From the NCBI GenBank assembly GCA_017431785.1, contig JAFRKJ010000037.1, positions 124,001-188,000 of the forward strand: a stretch of 64,000 bases of DNA, read 5' to 3'. The translations under genes and the position numbers were made by a program. Source of the stretch: Bacillota bacterium (GTDB taxonomy: Bacteria > Bacillota > Clostridia > Peptostreptococcales > Anaerovoracaceae). Each line of letters opens with the position of its first letter. Positions within the stretch are counted from its first letter, which is position 1. Below the pieces are notes generated by a model. The model saw nothing but the letters and a program-made list of their open reading frames with translations, was not told where the DNA came from and ran no database searches. Below are positions 46,308 through 56,883 of the stretch, one piece after another.

Positions 46308-46351
46308 TTTTTTATCCTCCTATTATTTAAATTCAATTATATACATTATGA

Positions 46352-47149
46352 TTACTCGTCCTGCTGCGCCTGCAGACTGTCGAGTTCAATGATCTTCGTG
46401 CTGTTCCGGTACTCCGGCTCCGTCAGTTGATCGGTGATGATCGTTCCTACGTCCAGCGGTGCAAATGTAATAGATGCAACCAGCCCGAACTTACTGCTGT
46501 CCGCCAGAATATATACTTCTTCAGACCGCTTGATGGCTTCTGCTTTTACCATCGACTCTTCGATGTCAGACGTGGTCAGTCCATTGTTCACATCGATGCC
46601 GTCCGTCCCGATAAAGCATTTGCTGAAGTGGTACTTCCGGAGACTGTCCACCGCGCCGTATCCGATGATCGCCTCTGTCGATGACTTCATCTCGCCGGCC
46701 AGCAGGTAGGTCTTGAAGCCTCGCTCGGCCAGCTCAATGGCGTGTCTTGCGCCATTGGTTACATAAATGGCGTCCATGCAGTCGATATGTTCTATCATGC
46801 TGCCGGTCGTCGTCCCTGCGTCGATGTAAATCAGATCGCCGCTTTCTATCTTCTCTGCTGCAAAAGCAGCAACTCTGGTTTTTTCATCAACTTTCGTTTT
46901 TGCCTTTGCGCTGATAGGCTTGCGCTGCACGTTGACCTTGCGGTTTCCGCCATTGGACGAACTCTGGGGTTCTATGGAAACTGCGCCGCCGAAGACCTTC
47001 TTCAGCCTGCCTTCCCGATCAAGCTCCGCGATATCCCTGCGGATCGTCGATTCGCTTGCATCAAGAATCGGCACCAGATCCGTCACACGGACCGATGCCT
47101 GATGTCTCAGCATCTCTAAGATTGTTTCAAAACGTTCATACTGAAGCAT
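46352..47149 (-). CDS. DeoR-family sugar-responsive repressor, 265 aa
   Basis: The N-terminal helix-turn-helix is RVTDLVPILDASESTIRRDI, with EREGRLK-type family spacing (ELDREGRLKKVFGGA). The C-terminal sensor domain shows IYIDAGTTTGSMIEHI, YVTNGARHAIELAE and ADSSKFG, the DeoR sugar-phosphate binding pattern. It is the first gene of the deoR-gap-glgA-glgP unit and probably regulates itself. The gap upstream holds TCA repeats spaced by 10 bp, shared with the pyk promoter. The effector is presumably a sugar phosphate. Confidence 0.92.
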   Translation of the reverse strand: MLQYERFETILEMLRHQASVRVTDLVPILDASESTIRRDIAELDREGRLKKVFGGAVSIEPQSSSNGGNRKVNVQRKPISAKAKTKVDEKTRVAAFAAEKIESGDLIYIDAGTTTGSMIEHIDCMDAIYVTNGARHAIELAERGFKTYLLAGEMKSSTEAIIGYGAVDSLRKYHFSKCFIGTDGIDVNNGLTTSDIEESMVKAEAIKRSEEVYILADSSKFGLVASITFAPLDVGTIITDQLTEPEYRNSTKIIELDSLQAQQDE

Positions 47150-47180
47150 GTTTTACCTCATTTATCTTTGGTTTGACCTC

Positions 47181-47243
47181 ATTATATTAGCAAACTCGGT
47201 CAAGGTCAATCATTTTTGCTCAAAAATTCATCATTTTCAATCA
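47181..47243 (-). promoter_or_regulatory. deoR-gap-glgA-glgP promoter and phased operator repeats
   Basis: On the minus strand -35 TTGACC (47204-47209), a 17-bp spacer and a consensus -10 TATAAT (47181-47186) form a strong sigma-A promoter. On the plus strand TCA triplets begin at 47200, 47210, 47220, 47231 and 47241, at about 10-bp steps across and upstream of the -35 box. The core TTAGCAAA-TC-TCAA-GTCAATCATTTTT is shared with the pyk promoter. DeoR proteins commonly bind such direct repeats. Confidence 0.8.
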
Positions 47244-47263
47244 GCTTTGACGGTTTTTTGCTT

Positions 47264-48679
47264 TTAAACTGTCTCTACTTTGATGAGATTTGTCGTACCC
47301 GGGCTGTTCAAAGGCAATCCGGCGCTGATGACGACCCGGTCACCATAGTCGATCAGGCCGTTTTCACGGGCTTTGCCGATCGCTGCGCTGGTCAGCTGAT
47401 CAAATTCTGTTTCCGTCTGTGTCATGACAGGTATCACGCCGCGGATGATTCCCATCTGCCGTGCCGTACGCGACAGCGGTGTTGCTGCTATGATTGGCTG
47501 CTTCGGATAAAAGCGGGACATCATTCTCGCCGTATATCCGGAGTATGTGACTGCGATCAGAGCCTTTGCGCCGATATCATTGGCCGCCTGACAAGCGGCG
47601 TGGCCAATGGCTGTGGAGACATCCGCCTCTTCGGAGATGTAGACTGTGCCTACCTCCATGTCGCTCAACTCTTTCTCCGCCTGTTCCACGATTCTGGTCA
47701 TGACGGATACCGCCAAAGATGGGTATTTACCAGCTGCACTCTCTCCCGACAGCATCACTGCGGACGTTCCGTCGAAGACCGCATTTGCAACGTCGGTGAT
47801 CTCCGCTCTGGTCGGCGTCGGTTCACTGACCATGGACTCCAGCATCTGGGTGGCCGTGATGACAGGCTTACCCTTCTGCCGGCAGAGGCGGATAATCTTT
47901 TTCTGGATACCCGGCAGGGTCGCATAGTCGACCTCAACGCCCATGTCGCCTCTGGCGATCATGATGCCATCGGACGCGTCCAGGATCTTGTCGAACTCCC
48001 GGATGCCCTCCGGATTCTCAATCTTGGAGATGATGCGGATTTCACTGCCGCCGTTTTCATCTAAAAACCGTCTGACATCCTCCACATCTTCCGCGGTTCT
48101 GACAAAGGACGCCGCCACGAAATCGATATCATTGCGGATTCCAAAGAGAAGGTCCGCCTGATCCCGCTCTGACAGGTAATCCATCGGCAGGTGCACGTCC
48201 GGTACGTTGACGCCCTTCTTCGTGCTGACGTATCCTTCATCCATCACTTCGCAGATGATGTCCCCATTGCGTACTTCCTTCGCAGTCATGCGAATCTTTC
48301 CGTCATCGACCAGAATTTTGGTCCCCGGCTTCACCTCTGCCGCCAGAGCGTCGCATGAAATACCGACGCCCTCCGCGCTGCCCGGAACCTCTGCCGATCC
48401 ATATAGTACGAACTGCTGTCCCTTCTTCAGAAGCACCTTGTCTTCGGGGAAGGTCCCGAGCCGGATCTCCGGTCCTTTCGTGTCCAGCAGAATCGCCGCC
48501 GGTACGCCGACCTGATTGCAGGCGTCCCGGAAGGTATTGATTCTCTCCAGATGTTCTTCATGGGATCCGTGGGAGCAGTTCAGTCTCGCTACGTTCATCC
48601 CGGCCAGCAGCATTTCCTTCATAACTTGTACATCTGAACTGGCTGGTCCGAGAGTACAGACTATTTTCGTTGCTTTCAT
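47264..48679 (-). CDS. pyk: Pyruvate kinase, 471 aa
   Basis: It makes pyruvate and ATP from phosphoenolpyruvate. Signatures include KIVCTLGPAS, MNVARLNCSHG, the catalytic Lys in IISKIENPEGI, MIARGDMGVEV and PVITATQMLESM. The length is the short form, without the extra C-terminal PEP-utilising domain found in some Bacillota. It has its own promoter (48712-48740) and lies upstream of deoR with a 114 bp gap. The start at 48679 has AATGAGG, a modest ribosome site. Confidence 0.97.
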   Translation of the reverse strand: MKATKIVCTLGPASSDVQVMKEMLLAGMNVARLNCSHGSHEEHLERINTFRDACNQVGVPAAILLDTKGPEIRLGTFPEDKVLLKKGQQFVLYGSAEVPGSAEGVGISCDALAAEVKPGTKILVDDGKIRMTAKEVRNGDIICEVMDEGYVSTKKGVNVPDVHLPMDYLSERDQADLLFGIRNDIDFVAASFVRTAEDVEDVRRFLDENGGSEIRIISKIENPEGIREFDKILDASDGIMIARGDMGVEVDYATLPGIQKKIIRLCRQKGKPVITATQMLESMVSEPTPTRAEITDVANAVFDGTSAVMLSGESAAGKYPSLAVSVMTRIVEQAEKELSDMEVGTVYISEEADVSTAIGHAACQAANDIGAKALIAVTYSGYTARMMSRFYPKQPIIAATPLSRTARQMGIIRGVIPVMTQTETEFDQLTSAAIGKARENGLIDYGDRVVISAGLPLNSPGTTNLIKVETV

Positions 48680-48711
48680 GTTTGAAACCTCATTTCCCTT
48701 GATTTGTTATC

Positions 48712-48753
48712 ATTTTATTAGCAAATTCAATCAAAGTCAATCATTTTTAATCA
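48712..48753 (-). promoter_or_regulatory. pyk promoter and AATCA operator repeats
   Basis: On the minus strand -35 TTGACT (48735-48740), a 17-bp spacer and -10 TAAAAT (48712-48717). On the plus strand AATCA occurs at 48729, 48739 and 48749, exactly 10 bp apart. The whole core matches the deoR promoter. The same regulator probably controls both. Confidence 0.8.
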
Positions 48754-48861
48754 TTTTCTCTTGTCATATTCGGTCATTTCCGTTATAATCTTCCTAAATA
48801 ACGTCACAAAACGGTAATAGACGCGTCAAAATGGCATCGACGGTCAATTGCCCTCCAATAG

Positions 48862-48890
48862 TTGAATCCCCCCGTTATTAATAGTACAAT
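48862..48890 (+). promoter_or_regulatory. glgB operon promoter
   Basis: TTGAAT (48862-48867), a 17-bp spacer and TACAAT (48885-48890) lie 31 bp before the glgB start. No TCA-type operator is obvious on this side. Confidence 0.65.
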
Positions 48891-48921
48891 TTAAATAGGT
48901 ATAGTATGGGGAAATAGCAAA

Positions 48922-50871
48922 ATGATTCAGAATATTTCAGAACACAAATATCTGTTCCACCACGGTGCGAATTACAGATCATACGAGTTTCTCGGAGCCC
49001 ATCTCACAGCAGCACCTGAAGAAGGTGTCTGTTTCCGTGTCTGGGCGCCCCGCGCAACGTCCGTTTCAGTCGTTGGTACATTCAATGACTGGGATCTCAC
49101 TGCATGTTCGATGAAACGGCTTGAAGACGATCCCGAGATTTGGGAGGCTTTCTCCCCTGATGCAAAGGCAGGAGATCTCTACAAGTTCGCGGTGACCGCA
49201 GAGCATCTGGATGACGGCGGCGGCAAAGGCACAGTCCGCACCGTCTGGAAAGCCGATCCATTTGCTTTCTTCTCAGAAAACGGATCTGCTGACAACCAGC
49301 GGGCGTCTATCATCTATGACATCAGCGGCGCCTATGACCCGACAGCTGCTTATCAGTGGGCGGACGGTGACTGGATGGAAACGCGCAAAAGCAGGAACAT
49401 TTATAAATCACCTGTCAACATCTACGAAGTGCATCTGGGATCCTGGAGACGGCATGAGGACGGAAGCCTTCTGACCTACCGTGAGACGGCAGATTCCCTC
49501 ATTGAATATGTGAAAGGCATGGGCTACACCCACATTGAACTGCTTCCGGTCATGGAGCATCCGTTCGATGGTTCCTGGGGTTACCAGGTCACCGGATACT
49601 ACAGCCCGACATCACGGTACGGTAGACCGGAAGATCTCAAATACTTGATCGACAAAGCCCATCAGAACAAAATCGGCGTCATTATGGACTGGGTACCTGC
49701 CCACTTCCCAAGAGACGAATACGGTCTGGCTGAATTCGACGGCCAGCCGCTCTATGAATATACGGATAAGCTGAAGGCTGAACACAAAGGCTGGGGCACC
49801 CTCGCCTTCGACTTCGGCAGACCGGAAGTCATCAGCTTCCTGGTTTCCAATGCTTTCTACTACTGTGAGCAGTTCCACGTGGACGGTCTCAGAGTCGACG
49901 CTGTTGCGGCCATGATCTATCTGAACTACGGACGCGAGTTCGGCGAATGGATGCCGAACAAAGACGGAGGCATTGAAAATCTGGAGGCCATCAAGTTCCT
50001 CCAGCGGATGAACCAGGATGTGCTGAGCAACTTCCCGGGCGTCATAACAGTCGCGGAAGAATCCACAGCCTTTCCGATGATCACCAAGCCGCCTCAGGAC
50101 GGCGGTCTTGGATTCAACTTCAAATGGAACATGGGCTGGATGAACGATGAGCTCGAGTACTTCGAGAGTGACCCTCTGTTCCGCAGAGACATCCACGGCA
50201 AGCTGATCTTCTCCATTGACTACGCATGGAGCGAGAACTTCATCCTGCCGATTTCCCACGACGAAGTGGTCCACGGCAAGAAGTCCCTGCTCGATAAGAT
50301 GCCTGGTGAATACGACCGCAAGTTCGACGGATTCAGAACTTTCATGGCGTATATGATCACTCACCCGGGCAAGAAACTCACCTTCATGGGTACAGAGTTC
50401 GCCCAGTTCATCGAATGGAATGAGAACCAACCGTTGGATTGGCTTCTTCTTGACTACGACAAACATCGTCAGGCCTGGGAATTCGTACGGGACCTGAATT
50501 ATATGTACCAGCAGGAATCCGCGCTCTGGAGCAATGACGATGTGCCGGAGGGATTCCAGTGGATCGACGGCGGCAATATCTATGACAATGTGATCACATT
50601 CATGCGTCGTGATATCGATAAGGAGGCATCCCCTCTCGTGATCTGCCTGAACCTTTCGGGAAAAGATCTGGAAGACTACAAAGTCGGCGTGCCTCTCGCA
50701 GAGGAATACGTCACAGTAATCGATACAGATGCAGTCAACTACGGCGGTCAAGGTAAGAGAACCGCTTTATCCTATAAAGTACTGCCTGACGGCTGGAACG
50801 GATACGAGAACAATATTGAGATCGACCTTCCTGCGCTGTCGGCGATCGTTTTGAAACAAAAGGAGGACTAA
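48922..50871 (+). CDS. glgB: 1,4-alpha-glucan branching enzyme, 649 aa
   Basis: It makes alpha-1,6 branches in glycogen. A CBM48 domain lies at about 20-120 ([17 protein letters not shown]). The GH13 catalytic residues are D326 (DGLRVDAV), E379 (TVAEEST) and D447 (ISHDEVVHG). [11 protein letters not shown] is typical of GlgB. It leads the rightward operon glgB-glgC-glgD-GH13-pgm. The ribosome site (GGGGAAA) is weaker than that of glgC. Confidence 0.96.
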   Translation: MIQNISEHKYLFHHGANYRSYEFLGAHLTAAPEEGVCFRVWAPRATSVSVVGTFNDWDLTACSMKRLEDDPEIWEAFSPDAKAGDLYKFAVTAEHLDDGGGKGTVRTVWKADPFAFFSENGSADNQRASIIYDISGAYDPTAAYQWADGDWMETRKSRNIYKSPVNIYEVHLGSWRRHEDGSLLTYRETADSLIEYVKGMGYTHIELLPVMEHPFDGSWGYQVTGYYSPTSRYGRPEDLKYLIDKAHQNKIGVIMDWVPAHFPRDEYGLAEFDGQPLYEYTDKLKAEHKGWGTLAFDFGRPEVISFLVSNAFYYCEQFHVDGLRVDAVAAMIYLNYGREFGEWMPNKDGGIENLEAIKFLQRMNQDVLSNFPGVITVAEESTAFPMITKPPQDGGLGFNFKWNMGWMNDELEYFESDPLFRRDIHGKLIFSIDYAWSENFILPISHDEVVHGKKSLLDKMPGEYDRKFDGFRTFMAYMITHPGKKLTFMGTEFAQFIEWNENQPLDWLLLDYDKHRQAWEFVRDLNYMYQQESALWSNDDVPEGFQWIDGGNIYDNVITFMRRDIDKEASPLVICLNLSGKDLEDYKVGVPLAEEYVTVIDTDAVNYGGQGKRTALSYKVLPDGWNGYENNIEIDLPALSAIVLKQKED

Positions 50872-50876
50872 CTAAC

Positions 50877-52028
50877 ATGGCAAGAAAGAAGAAATGTGTT
50901 GCAATGCTTCTTGCTGGAGGACAGGGATCCAGACTGGCTCCGCTGACGGAGAACGTCGCGAAACCTGCCGTTCCGTTCGGAGGAAGATATCGTATCATCG
51001 ATTTTTCTCTCTCCAACTGCGTGAACTCCGGAATCGACACCGTAGGCGTACTGACACAGTATCAGCCTCTGGAACTGAATGACTATCTTGGAACCGGCGA
51101 TCCGTGGGATCTGGATCTGAACTACGGCGGACTGCACGTTCTGCCTCCATACCAGGCAGCAAAAGGCGGCGACTGGTTCAAGGGAACGGCCAACGCGATC
51201 TACCAGAATCTGAAGTTCATCTCAAACTATGATCCGGATTACATCCTGGTTCTCTCCGGAGACCACATCTATAAGATGAACTACGACATCATGCTGCAGG
51301 AGCACATCAAAAACGATGCGGACTGCACCATCGCAGTCATGGACGTGCCTCTTGAAGAAGCAAGCCGCTTCGGCATCATGAGCTGTGATGACACCGGAAG
51401 AATCACTGAGTTCGCTGAAAAACCGGCGCAGCCGAAGAGCACGCTGGCTTCCATGGGCGTTTATGTGTTCAGCACGGACAAGCTGGCGAAGTATCTGGAG
51501 ATGGATGAACAGAATCCTGAGTCCGACAACGACTTCGGTAAGAACGTCATTCCGCTTATGCTGGCCGGCGGTGAAAAGCTGCACGCTTATCTGTACAAAG
51601 GCTACTGGCGTGATGTCGGTACACTTTCCTCATACTGGAGCGCCAATATGGACACTCTCGGCGAGGATCCGGAGCTCTGGCTCAACGATGATGGATGGCG
51701 CATCTACTACCGCCACGACTTCCAGTCCCCTACTTACTTAGGTGAGAACGCAAGTCTGCACAACTGCAACTGCGCGGCGGGAAATGAAATCGACGGCACC
51801 GTTTCCGACTCTGTGCTCGGAAGCAACATCACCATCGAGGAAGGCGCCGTCGTCAAGGACTGCGTTATTATGAACAACGTGGTCATCGAAAAGGGTGCTG
51901 AAGTAGAATACGCGATCATCGACAGAGACGTGCGCATCTGCGCAGGCGCCAAGGTCGGCGGTGACAAAGAAACAACGGATCTGACCGTCCTCGCAGCCGG
52001 CACTGTCGTAGAAGAGAAGGAGGTGTAG
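50877..52028 (+). CDS. glgC: Glucose-1-phosphate adenylyltransferase, catalytic subunit, 383 aa
   Basis: It makes ADP-glucose from glucose-1-phosphate and ATP. The nucleotide-binding [20 protein letters not shown], the [10 protein letters not shown] and the LSGDHIYKM motifs are intact, so it should be the active subunit. The C-terminus has left-handed beta-helix repeats ([19 protein letters not shown]). It starts 5 bp after glgB behind AAGGAGGAC. It is followed by glgD, the regulatory partner. Confidence 0.96.
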   Translation: MARKKKCVAMLLAGGQGSRLAPLTENVAKPAVPFGGRYRIIDFSLSNCVNSGIDTVGVLTQYQPLELNDYLGTGDPWDLDLNYGGLHVLPPYQAAKGGDWFKGTANAIYQNLKFISNYDPDYILVLSGDHIYKMNYDIMLQEHIKNDADCTIAVMDVPLEEASRFGIMSCDDTGRITEFAEKPAQPKSTLASMGVYVFSTDKLAKYLEMDEQNPESDNDFGKNVIPLMLAGGEKLHAYLYKGYWRDVGTLSSYWSANMDTLGEDPELWLNDDGWRIYYRHDFQSPTYLGENASLHNCNCAAGNEIDGTVSDSVLGSNITIEEGAVVKDCVIMNNVVIEKGAEVEYAIIDRDVRICAGAKVGGDKETTDLTVLAAGTVVEEKEV

Positions 52029-52031
52029 AAC

Positions 52032-53150
52032 ATGGAAATGCTGGGACTTATTTTCGCTGATGAACACAGTTCAGATATCAGCGATCTCACAACGAGAAGA
52101 ACATTTGCAGCCATTCCATTCGGCGCGAGATACCGCATCATAGATTTCTTCATTTCCAACATGACGAATTCAGGCATCCGCAACATCGGCGTCATCGCGA
52201 CTACCAAATACGAAAGTCTGATGGGCCATGTCCGCTACGGCGGTGAATGGGATCTGCACAGAAGAAAAACCGGTCTGACGGTCCTTCCTCCGTTCTCATT
52301 CTTCAACGGTGAAGAAAGATACGAGAACGTTCTGGAAGCGTTGCAGGCGAACATCAATTACATCAAAGAAAACAGCGAACCGTACGTTCTGTTCACCACC
52401 TGCAGCGCCATCGGCAACATCGATTATTCGGCCATGCTGCAGCACCACATTGATTCCGGCGCACGGTTTACCTGCCTTTGCACGAAGAATCCGACGAATA
52501 AGACAGACGGTATGCAGACGACGGAATACGTTCTGGGGGAGGACAACAGAATCGAAGACATCATCATCCATGACGATATGACGCCGGATGCTTATGTGGC
52601 TACAAGTACCTATATCATGGGCCGGGAGGATCTGCTGAACATTCTCTCCGAATCTCTGGAAAAGAACAAGATGAGCCTTCGTAAGGATGTGCTGAAACCT
52701 GCTCTGAAGGATTCCATCGTTTCTGCCTATGTCACAGACGAGAAAGTGCTGTTTGTGGATTCCGTCGCCTCCTACCTGAAGAGCAACCTGGATCTGCTGG
52801 ACAGCGGTGTGAGAAGAGAACTCTTCGGACAGGAGCTTCGTCCGATCATCACGAGAGCGGGAAACAGTTCCCCTGCCTACTACGGAGATGAATCCAAGTC
52901 GACCAACTCCATCATTGCGGCAGGTTCTGTCATCGAAGGAACGGTCAGAAACTCTGTCATCTTCCGGAACGTGCACATTAAGAAAGGCGCCGTCGTCGAA
53001 AACTGCGTCATCAATCAGGACTGCATCATCGGAGAAGGAGCGGTGCTCAATTACGCCGTTCTGGACAAAGGCGTCGTCATCCACGACAAGCGGCTGCTCT
53101 CCGGTTATGTAACCCATCCGTTCTTCGTGAAGAAAGATTCTGTAATTTAA
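52032..53150 (+). CDS. glgD: ADP-glucose pyrophosphorylase-like regulatory subunit, 372 aa
   Basis: A GlgC homologue that has lost the LAGGxGxRL nucleotide loop (it starts MEMLGLIFADEHSSDIS) but keeps FGARYRIIDFFISN and the C-terminal beta-helix repeats (GTVRNSVIFRNVHIKKGAVV). In Bacillota GlgD modulates GlgC in a mixed tetramer. Its ATG lies 3 bp after the glgC stop, with AAGGAGGTG inside the end of glgC, so the two should be made in step. Confidence 0.94.
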   Translation: MEMLGLIFADEHSSDISDLTTRRTFAAIPFGARYRIIDFFISNMTNSGIRNIGVIATTKYESLMGHVRYGGEWDLHRRKTGLTVLPPFSFFNGEERYENVLEALQANINYIKENSEPYVLFTTCSAIGNIDYSAMLQHHIDSGARFTCLCTKNPTNKTDGMQTTEYVLGEDNRIEDIIIHDDMTPDAYVATSTYIMGREDLLNILSESLEKNKMSLRKDVLKPALKDSIVSAYVTDEKVLFVDSVASYLKSNLDLLDSGVRRELFGQELRPIITRAGNSSPAYYGDESKSTNSIIAAGSVIEGTVRNSVIFRNVHIKKGAVVENCVINQDCIIGEGAVLNYAVLDKGVVIHDKRLLSGYVTHPFFVKKDSVI

Positions 53151-53166
53151 CGGTTTTATAAATTTA

Positions 53167-55107
53167 ATGGCTGAAATCATATACGACTCGAGAAATCAAT
53201 TTTTTAAAACACCACAGGGTGCTGTCAAGGCGGGTACGGAGCTGACATTCCGGCTCCTCGCCGCCAGAGAACTGCACCCTATTGCAGTACGTCTGATCAT
53301 CCAGTACGACCGCCACGATATGCCGGCGGTCTATGAGATGAACGGCGGCACGGAAACACCTGCGCAGACCGATGACTACCTGGAGTACTTCGTGACCTTC
53401 CGGATTCATGACACCGGTCTGTATTGGTATCACTTCGAAGTGCTGACGGAGGATGGCGCTCTGCGCATCGGCAAGGACGCAGATAACAGAGCTATCGTTT
53501 CAACCGAAGCCGCGTCCTGGCAGCAGACTGTTTACAACCGCGCATACGCCGCGCCGGAGTGGATCTACGGAGGTGTTTACTACCATATCTTCGTGGACCG
53601 CTTCCACAAATCCGGCCGTCCGCGCGTCAGAATGGAAGGCAAAACCAAACGCCACGACTGGGGCGGTGTGCCGGAGTGGAAACCGAAAAAGTTAAAGGTA
53701 TTGAACAACGACTTCTTCGGCGGCGATCTGGAAGGCATTCGGGAGAAGCTTCCTTATCTGGCCAGTCTGAATGTGACATGCATTTATCTGAGTCCGATCT
53801 TCGAAGCCTATTCCAACCACAAGTACGATACAGGAGACTACGAAACCATCGACCCGATGTTCGGGGACGAGGAAGATTTTAAGGCGCTCTGTGCATCCGC
53901 TGAGGAATACGGCATCCGCGTCATCTGCGACGGTGTGTTCGCCCATACGGGATCCGATTCCAAATACTTCGACAAATACGGTCACTATGCTGCAAAGGCA
54001 GCAGCGGCTGCAGATTCGACCGCGGATAGTCCTGTTGAGGTTGATCCGGCGGAACTGGGTGCCCACGAAAATCCGGACTCGAAATACCGCAGCTGGTACT
54101 TCTTTCATGAAGACGGCACCTATGACTGCTGGTGGGATTTCCGGACCCTGCCGAAGATCAACAAGCACAATCCGGACTACATCGAATACATAACGGGAGA
54201 AAACGGCATCGTCCGCAAGTGGCTCAAGGCCGGTGCATCCGGCTGGCGGCTTGACGTTGCGGATGAGCTTCCAAACGATTTTCTGGACGCGCTCGTGCGC
54301 GCTGCCAAGGAAGAAAAAGAAGATGCACTGATCGTTGGGGAAGTCTGGGAGGACGCCTCCAACAAGATTGCTTACGAGGAGCGCAAGAACTATTTCGAAG
54401 GAAACCGTCTCGATTCTGTGATGAACTATCCGTTCCGCACGGCCCTGATTGATTTCGTGCGTTACGGAAATGCGAATGGCCTCGCGCAGACGGTCGAGAC
54501 TGTTGTTGAGAATTATCCGCCGGAAGTACTCCACTGTCTGATGAATGTCCTGGGAACCCATGACAGCATCAGGATCATCACTGCACTGGCAGGCGTTGAG
54601 CTGGGCGCTGACCCTCCGCGTGACATGCAGGCGGAGATCAAGATGAACGACGCCGAATGGGCGCAGGGAATCAGGCTTCTGAAGATCGCCTCCCTGCTGC
54701 AGATGACTCTGCCGGGCGTTCCGTGCATCTACTACGGCGATGAAGCCGGCACCGAAGGATACAAGGATCCATTTAACCGGACCTGCTATCCATGGGGTCA
54801 CGAAAACAAAGAACTGCTGAACTGGTACCAGAAGATCACCACGCTGCGCACCTCTCACGGCATCTACCGTCAAGGCGCTTACCGCACCATCGCTGCTGCG
54901 GATGGATTGTTCGCCTTTGAACGTTATACGGATGCAGATCATGCGGACGGCGATGCTTTTGCATCGATCATCACTGCCGTCAACTGCGGGGAGCATGAAC
55001 AGCACCTTCCGCTGGAAGGTCAGTGGACGGAACTTCTGACAGGATATACCTACGAGGGAACCGTCACTGTATTCCCGGGGGATGCATTGCTTTTGGAAAA
55101 GAATTAG
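53167..55107 (+). CDS. GH13 alpha-glucan hydrolase (neopullulanase/cyclomaltodextrinase-like), 646 aa
   Basis: It probably trims maltodextrins or branch points inside the cell, as no signal peptide is present. An N-terminal beta domain like CBM34 covers about 1-120, then the GH13 barrel: VYYHIFVDRFHKSG, GWRLDVADE with nucleophile D363, IVGEVWED with E392 and VLGTHDS with D466. A 20-residue alanine-rich insert lies near 275-290. The ATG at 53167 has no visible Shine-Dalgarno; it may depend on coupling to glgD, 16 bp upstream. Specificity cannot be read. Confidence 0.92.
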   Translation: MAEIIYDSRNQFFKTPQGAVKAGTELTFRLLAARELHPIAVRLIIQYDRHDMPAVYEMNGGTETPAQTDDYLEYFVTFRIHDTGLYWYHFEVLTEDGALRIGKDADNRAIVSTEAASWQQTVYNRAYAAPEWIYGGVYYHIFVDRFHKSGRPRVRMEGKTKRHDWGGVPEWKPKKLKVLNNDFFGGDLEGIREKLPYLASLNVTCIYLSPIFEAYSNHKYDTGDYETIDPMFGDEEDFKALCASAEEYGIRVICDGVFAHTGSDSKYFDKYGHYAAKAAAAADSTADSPVEVDPAELGAHENPDSKYRSWYFFHEDGTYDCWWDFRTLPKINKHNPDYIEYITGENGIVRKWLKAGASGWRLDVADELPNDFLDALVRAAKEEKEDALIVGEVWEDASNKIAYEERKNYFEGNRLDSVMNYPFRTALIDFVRYGNANGLAQTVETVVENYPPEVLHCLMNVLGTHDSIRIITALAGVELGADPPRDMQAEIKMNDAEWAQGIRLLKIASLLQMTLPGVPCIYYGDEAGTEGYKDPFNRTCYPWGHENKELLNWYQKITTLRTSHGIYRQGAYRTIAAADGLFAFERYTDADHADGDAFASIITAVNCGEHEQHLPLEGQWTELLTGYTYEGTVTVFPGDALLLEKN

Positions 55108-55131
55108 TACATTTTGAAAGGAGTTTCAAAC

Positions 55132-56850
55132 ATGGATTACAAGAACGAATACAACCGCTGGCTGGAGAGCAGCGTCGTCGACGATGAGACGAAGCAGGAG
55201 CTGTGTGCCATCGCCGGGGATGAGAAAGAAATCGAAGGCAGATTCAGCAAGCTGCTCGATTTCGGAACGGCGGGACTGCGCGGCATCATGTGCGCCGGCC
55301 TCTTCGGGATGAACGTCTATACGGTCCGCTATGCAACACAGGGACTGGCCGACCTCATTAAGAACAGCGAAGTAGAAGGAAAAAGCGGCGTAACGATTTC
55401 CTATGATTCCAGAAACAACAGCCCTCTGTTCGCCCGTGAGGCTGCAGGTGTTCTGGCTGCCAACGGCATTCACGTTTATTTCTTCGAAAGCCTGCGTCCT
55501 ACACCGGAACTGTCCTTCGCTCTTCGTGAGACGAACTCCATCGCAGGAATCAATATCACCGCAAGCCACAATCCGAAGGAATACAACGGCTACAAAGTTT
55601 ACTGGGCTGACGGTGCGCAGCTTCCGCCGGAACACGCTGCTGAAGTGGCTGACTCCATGAAGAGAAGCGACATCTTCGAGGACGTCAAGACGATGGATTT
55701 CAAAGAAGCTGAGGAAGCCGGATTCATCACGATCCTCGGAGAAGAAATGGATGAGAACTATCTCAGCCGCGTTCTGGAACAGTCCGCAAGCGCAAAGGCT
55801 GTACAGGATGCCGCGGATTTTAAACTGATTTTCACTCCGCTTCACGGAACAGGTTACAAGCTCGTGCCTGAGGTTCTCAAACGCCTCGGCGCCAAAAACA
55901 TCATCACTGTTCCTGAGCAGATGGTCATCGACGGTGACTTCCCGACGGTCGCCTCACCGAACCCGGACAACATCGGCACCTTCGGACTGGCCATCGAGCT
56001 GGCAAAGAAGTACGACGCCAACCTGATCATCGGTACCGACCCTGACGGTGACAGATGCGGCGCAGTCGTCAGAAACGGCGATGAATTCGTTATGCTGTCC
56101 GGAAACCAGATTGGTGTTCTGCTCCTGGATTATTTGATCCAGGCGAAGAGAGAAGCCGGCACGCTGGCTGCCAACAGTGCCGCCGTCAAGAGCGTCGTTT
56201 CCACCATCATGGCAAACGTGATCTGCGAAAAGAACGACATCACCCCGGTTGAAGTACTCACCGGATTCAAATACATCGGTGAGAAAATCAAAGAATGGGA
56301 AGCAAACGGAGAGCACACATTCCTCTTCGGATTTGAGGAGAGCAACGGTTACCTGAGCGGTACATATGCCCGTGACAAGGACGCCGTCGTCGCATCAATG
56401 CTTCTCTATGAAATGGCGTGCTACTACGCATGCAAAGGCATGACCCTCTACGAGGTTCTGCAGGAAATGTACAGAAAATACGGTTTCTTCAAGGAAGAAG
56501 TCATCTCCATACAGTTCGAAGGATTTGATGCTCAGGATAAGATGGCAGCTGTCATGAAACAGCTCCGCGCTGAGCCGCCGGCAGAAATCGGATTCCCGAT
56601 CGAAAAGATCCGTGACTACAGCACCGGTCTGATCACCGACGCGGCAACAGGTGCCACAGCCCCGACCGGCCTTCCGACTGCCAACATGCTGTTCTACGAG
56701 CTGGCTGGTGGTTCCAAAGCCATCGTACGCCCTTCCGGAACAGAACCTAAAGTCAAGCTCTACCTCATGGCCCAGGGCGACAGCGCAGCGTCATGCGAGG
56801 AGGCACTGAAGACAATAAAAGACGCCCTGCTCGGCATCGTCAAAGCCTAG
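55132..56850 (+). CDS. pgm: Phosphoglucomutase/phosphomannomutase, 572 aa
   Basis: It interconverts glucose-1-phosphate and glucose-6-phosphate. The phosphoserine is S145 in TASHNPKEYNGYKV; the metal loop is GTDPDGDRCG; the sugar loop is FGFEESNGYL; RPSGTEPKVKLY binds phosphate. I use the ATG at 55132, which has AAAGGAG seven bases ahead, rather than an upstream frame start with no family match. It closes the glgB operon and links glycogen to glycolysis. Confidence 0.96.
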   Translation: MDYKNEYNRWLESSVVDDETKQELCAIAGDEKEIEGRFSKLLDFGTAGLRGIMCAGLFGMNVYTVRYATQGLADLIKNSEVEGKSGVTISYDSRNNSPLFAREAAGVLAANGIHVYFFESLRPTPELSFALRETNSIAGINITASHNPKEYNGYKVYWADGAQLPPEHAAEVADSMKRSDIFEDVKTMDFKEAEEAGFITILGEEMDENYLSRVLEQSASAKAVQDAADFKLIFTPLHGTGYKLVPEVLKRLGAKNIITVPEQMVIDGDFPTVASPNPDNIGTFGLAIELAKKYDANLIIGTDPDGDRCGAVVRNGDEFVMLSGNQIGVLLLDYLIQAKREAGTLAANSAAVKSVVSTIMANVICEKNDITPVEVLTGFKYIGEKIKEWEANGEHTFLFGFEESNGYLSGTYARDKDAVVASMLLYEMACYYACKGMTLYEVLQEMYRKYGFFKEEVISIQFEGFDAQDKMAAVMKQLRAEPPAEIGFPIEKIRDYSTGLITDAATGATAPTGLPTANMLFYELAGGSKAIVRPSGTEPKVKLYLMAQGDSAASCEEALKTIKDALLGIVKA

Positions 56851-56883
56851 CAAGGCGTGTATCGCTCAAGTTATATAAGTATC

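Noticed and set aside
49612..50751. 379-codon minus-strand frame opposite glgB
   Set aside because: Shadow of glgB; no motif and no ribosome site.
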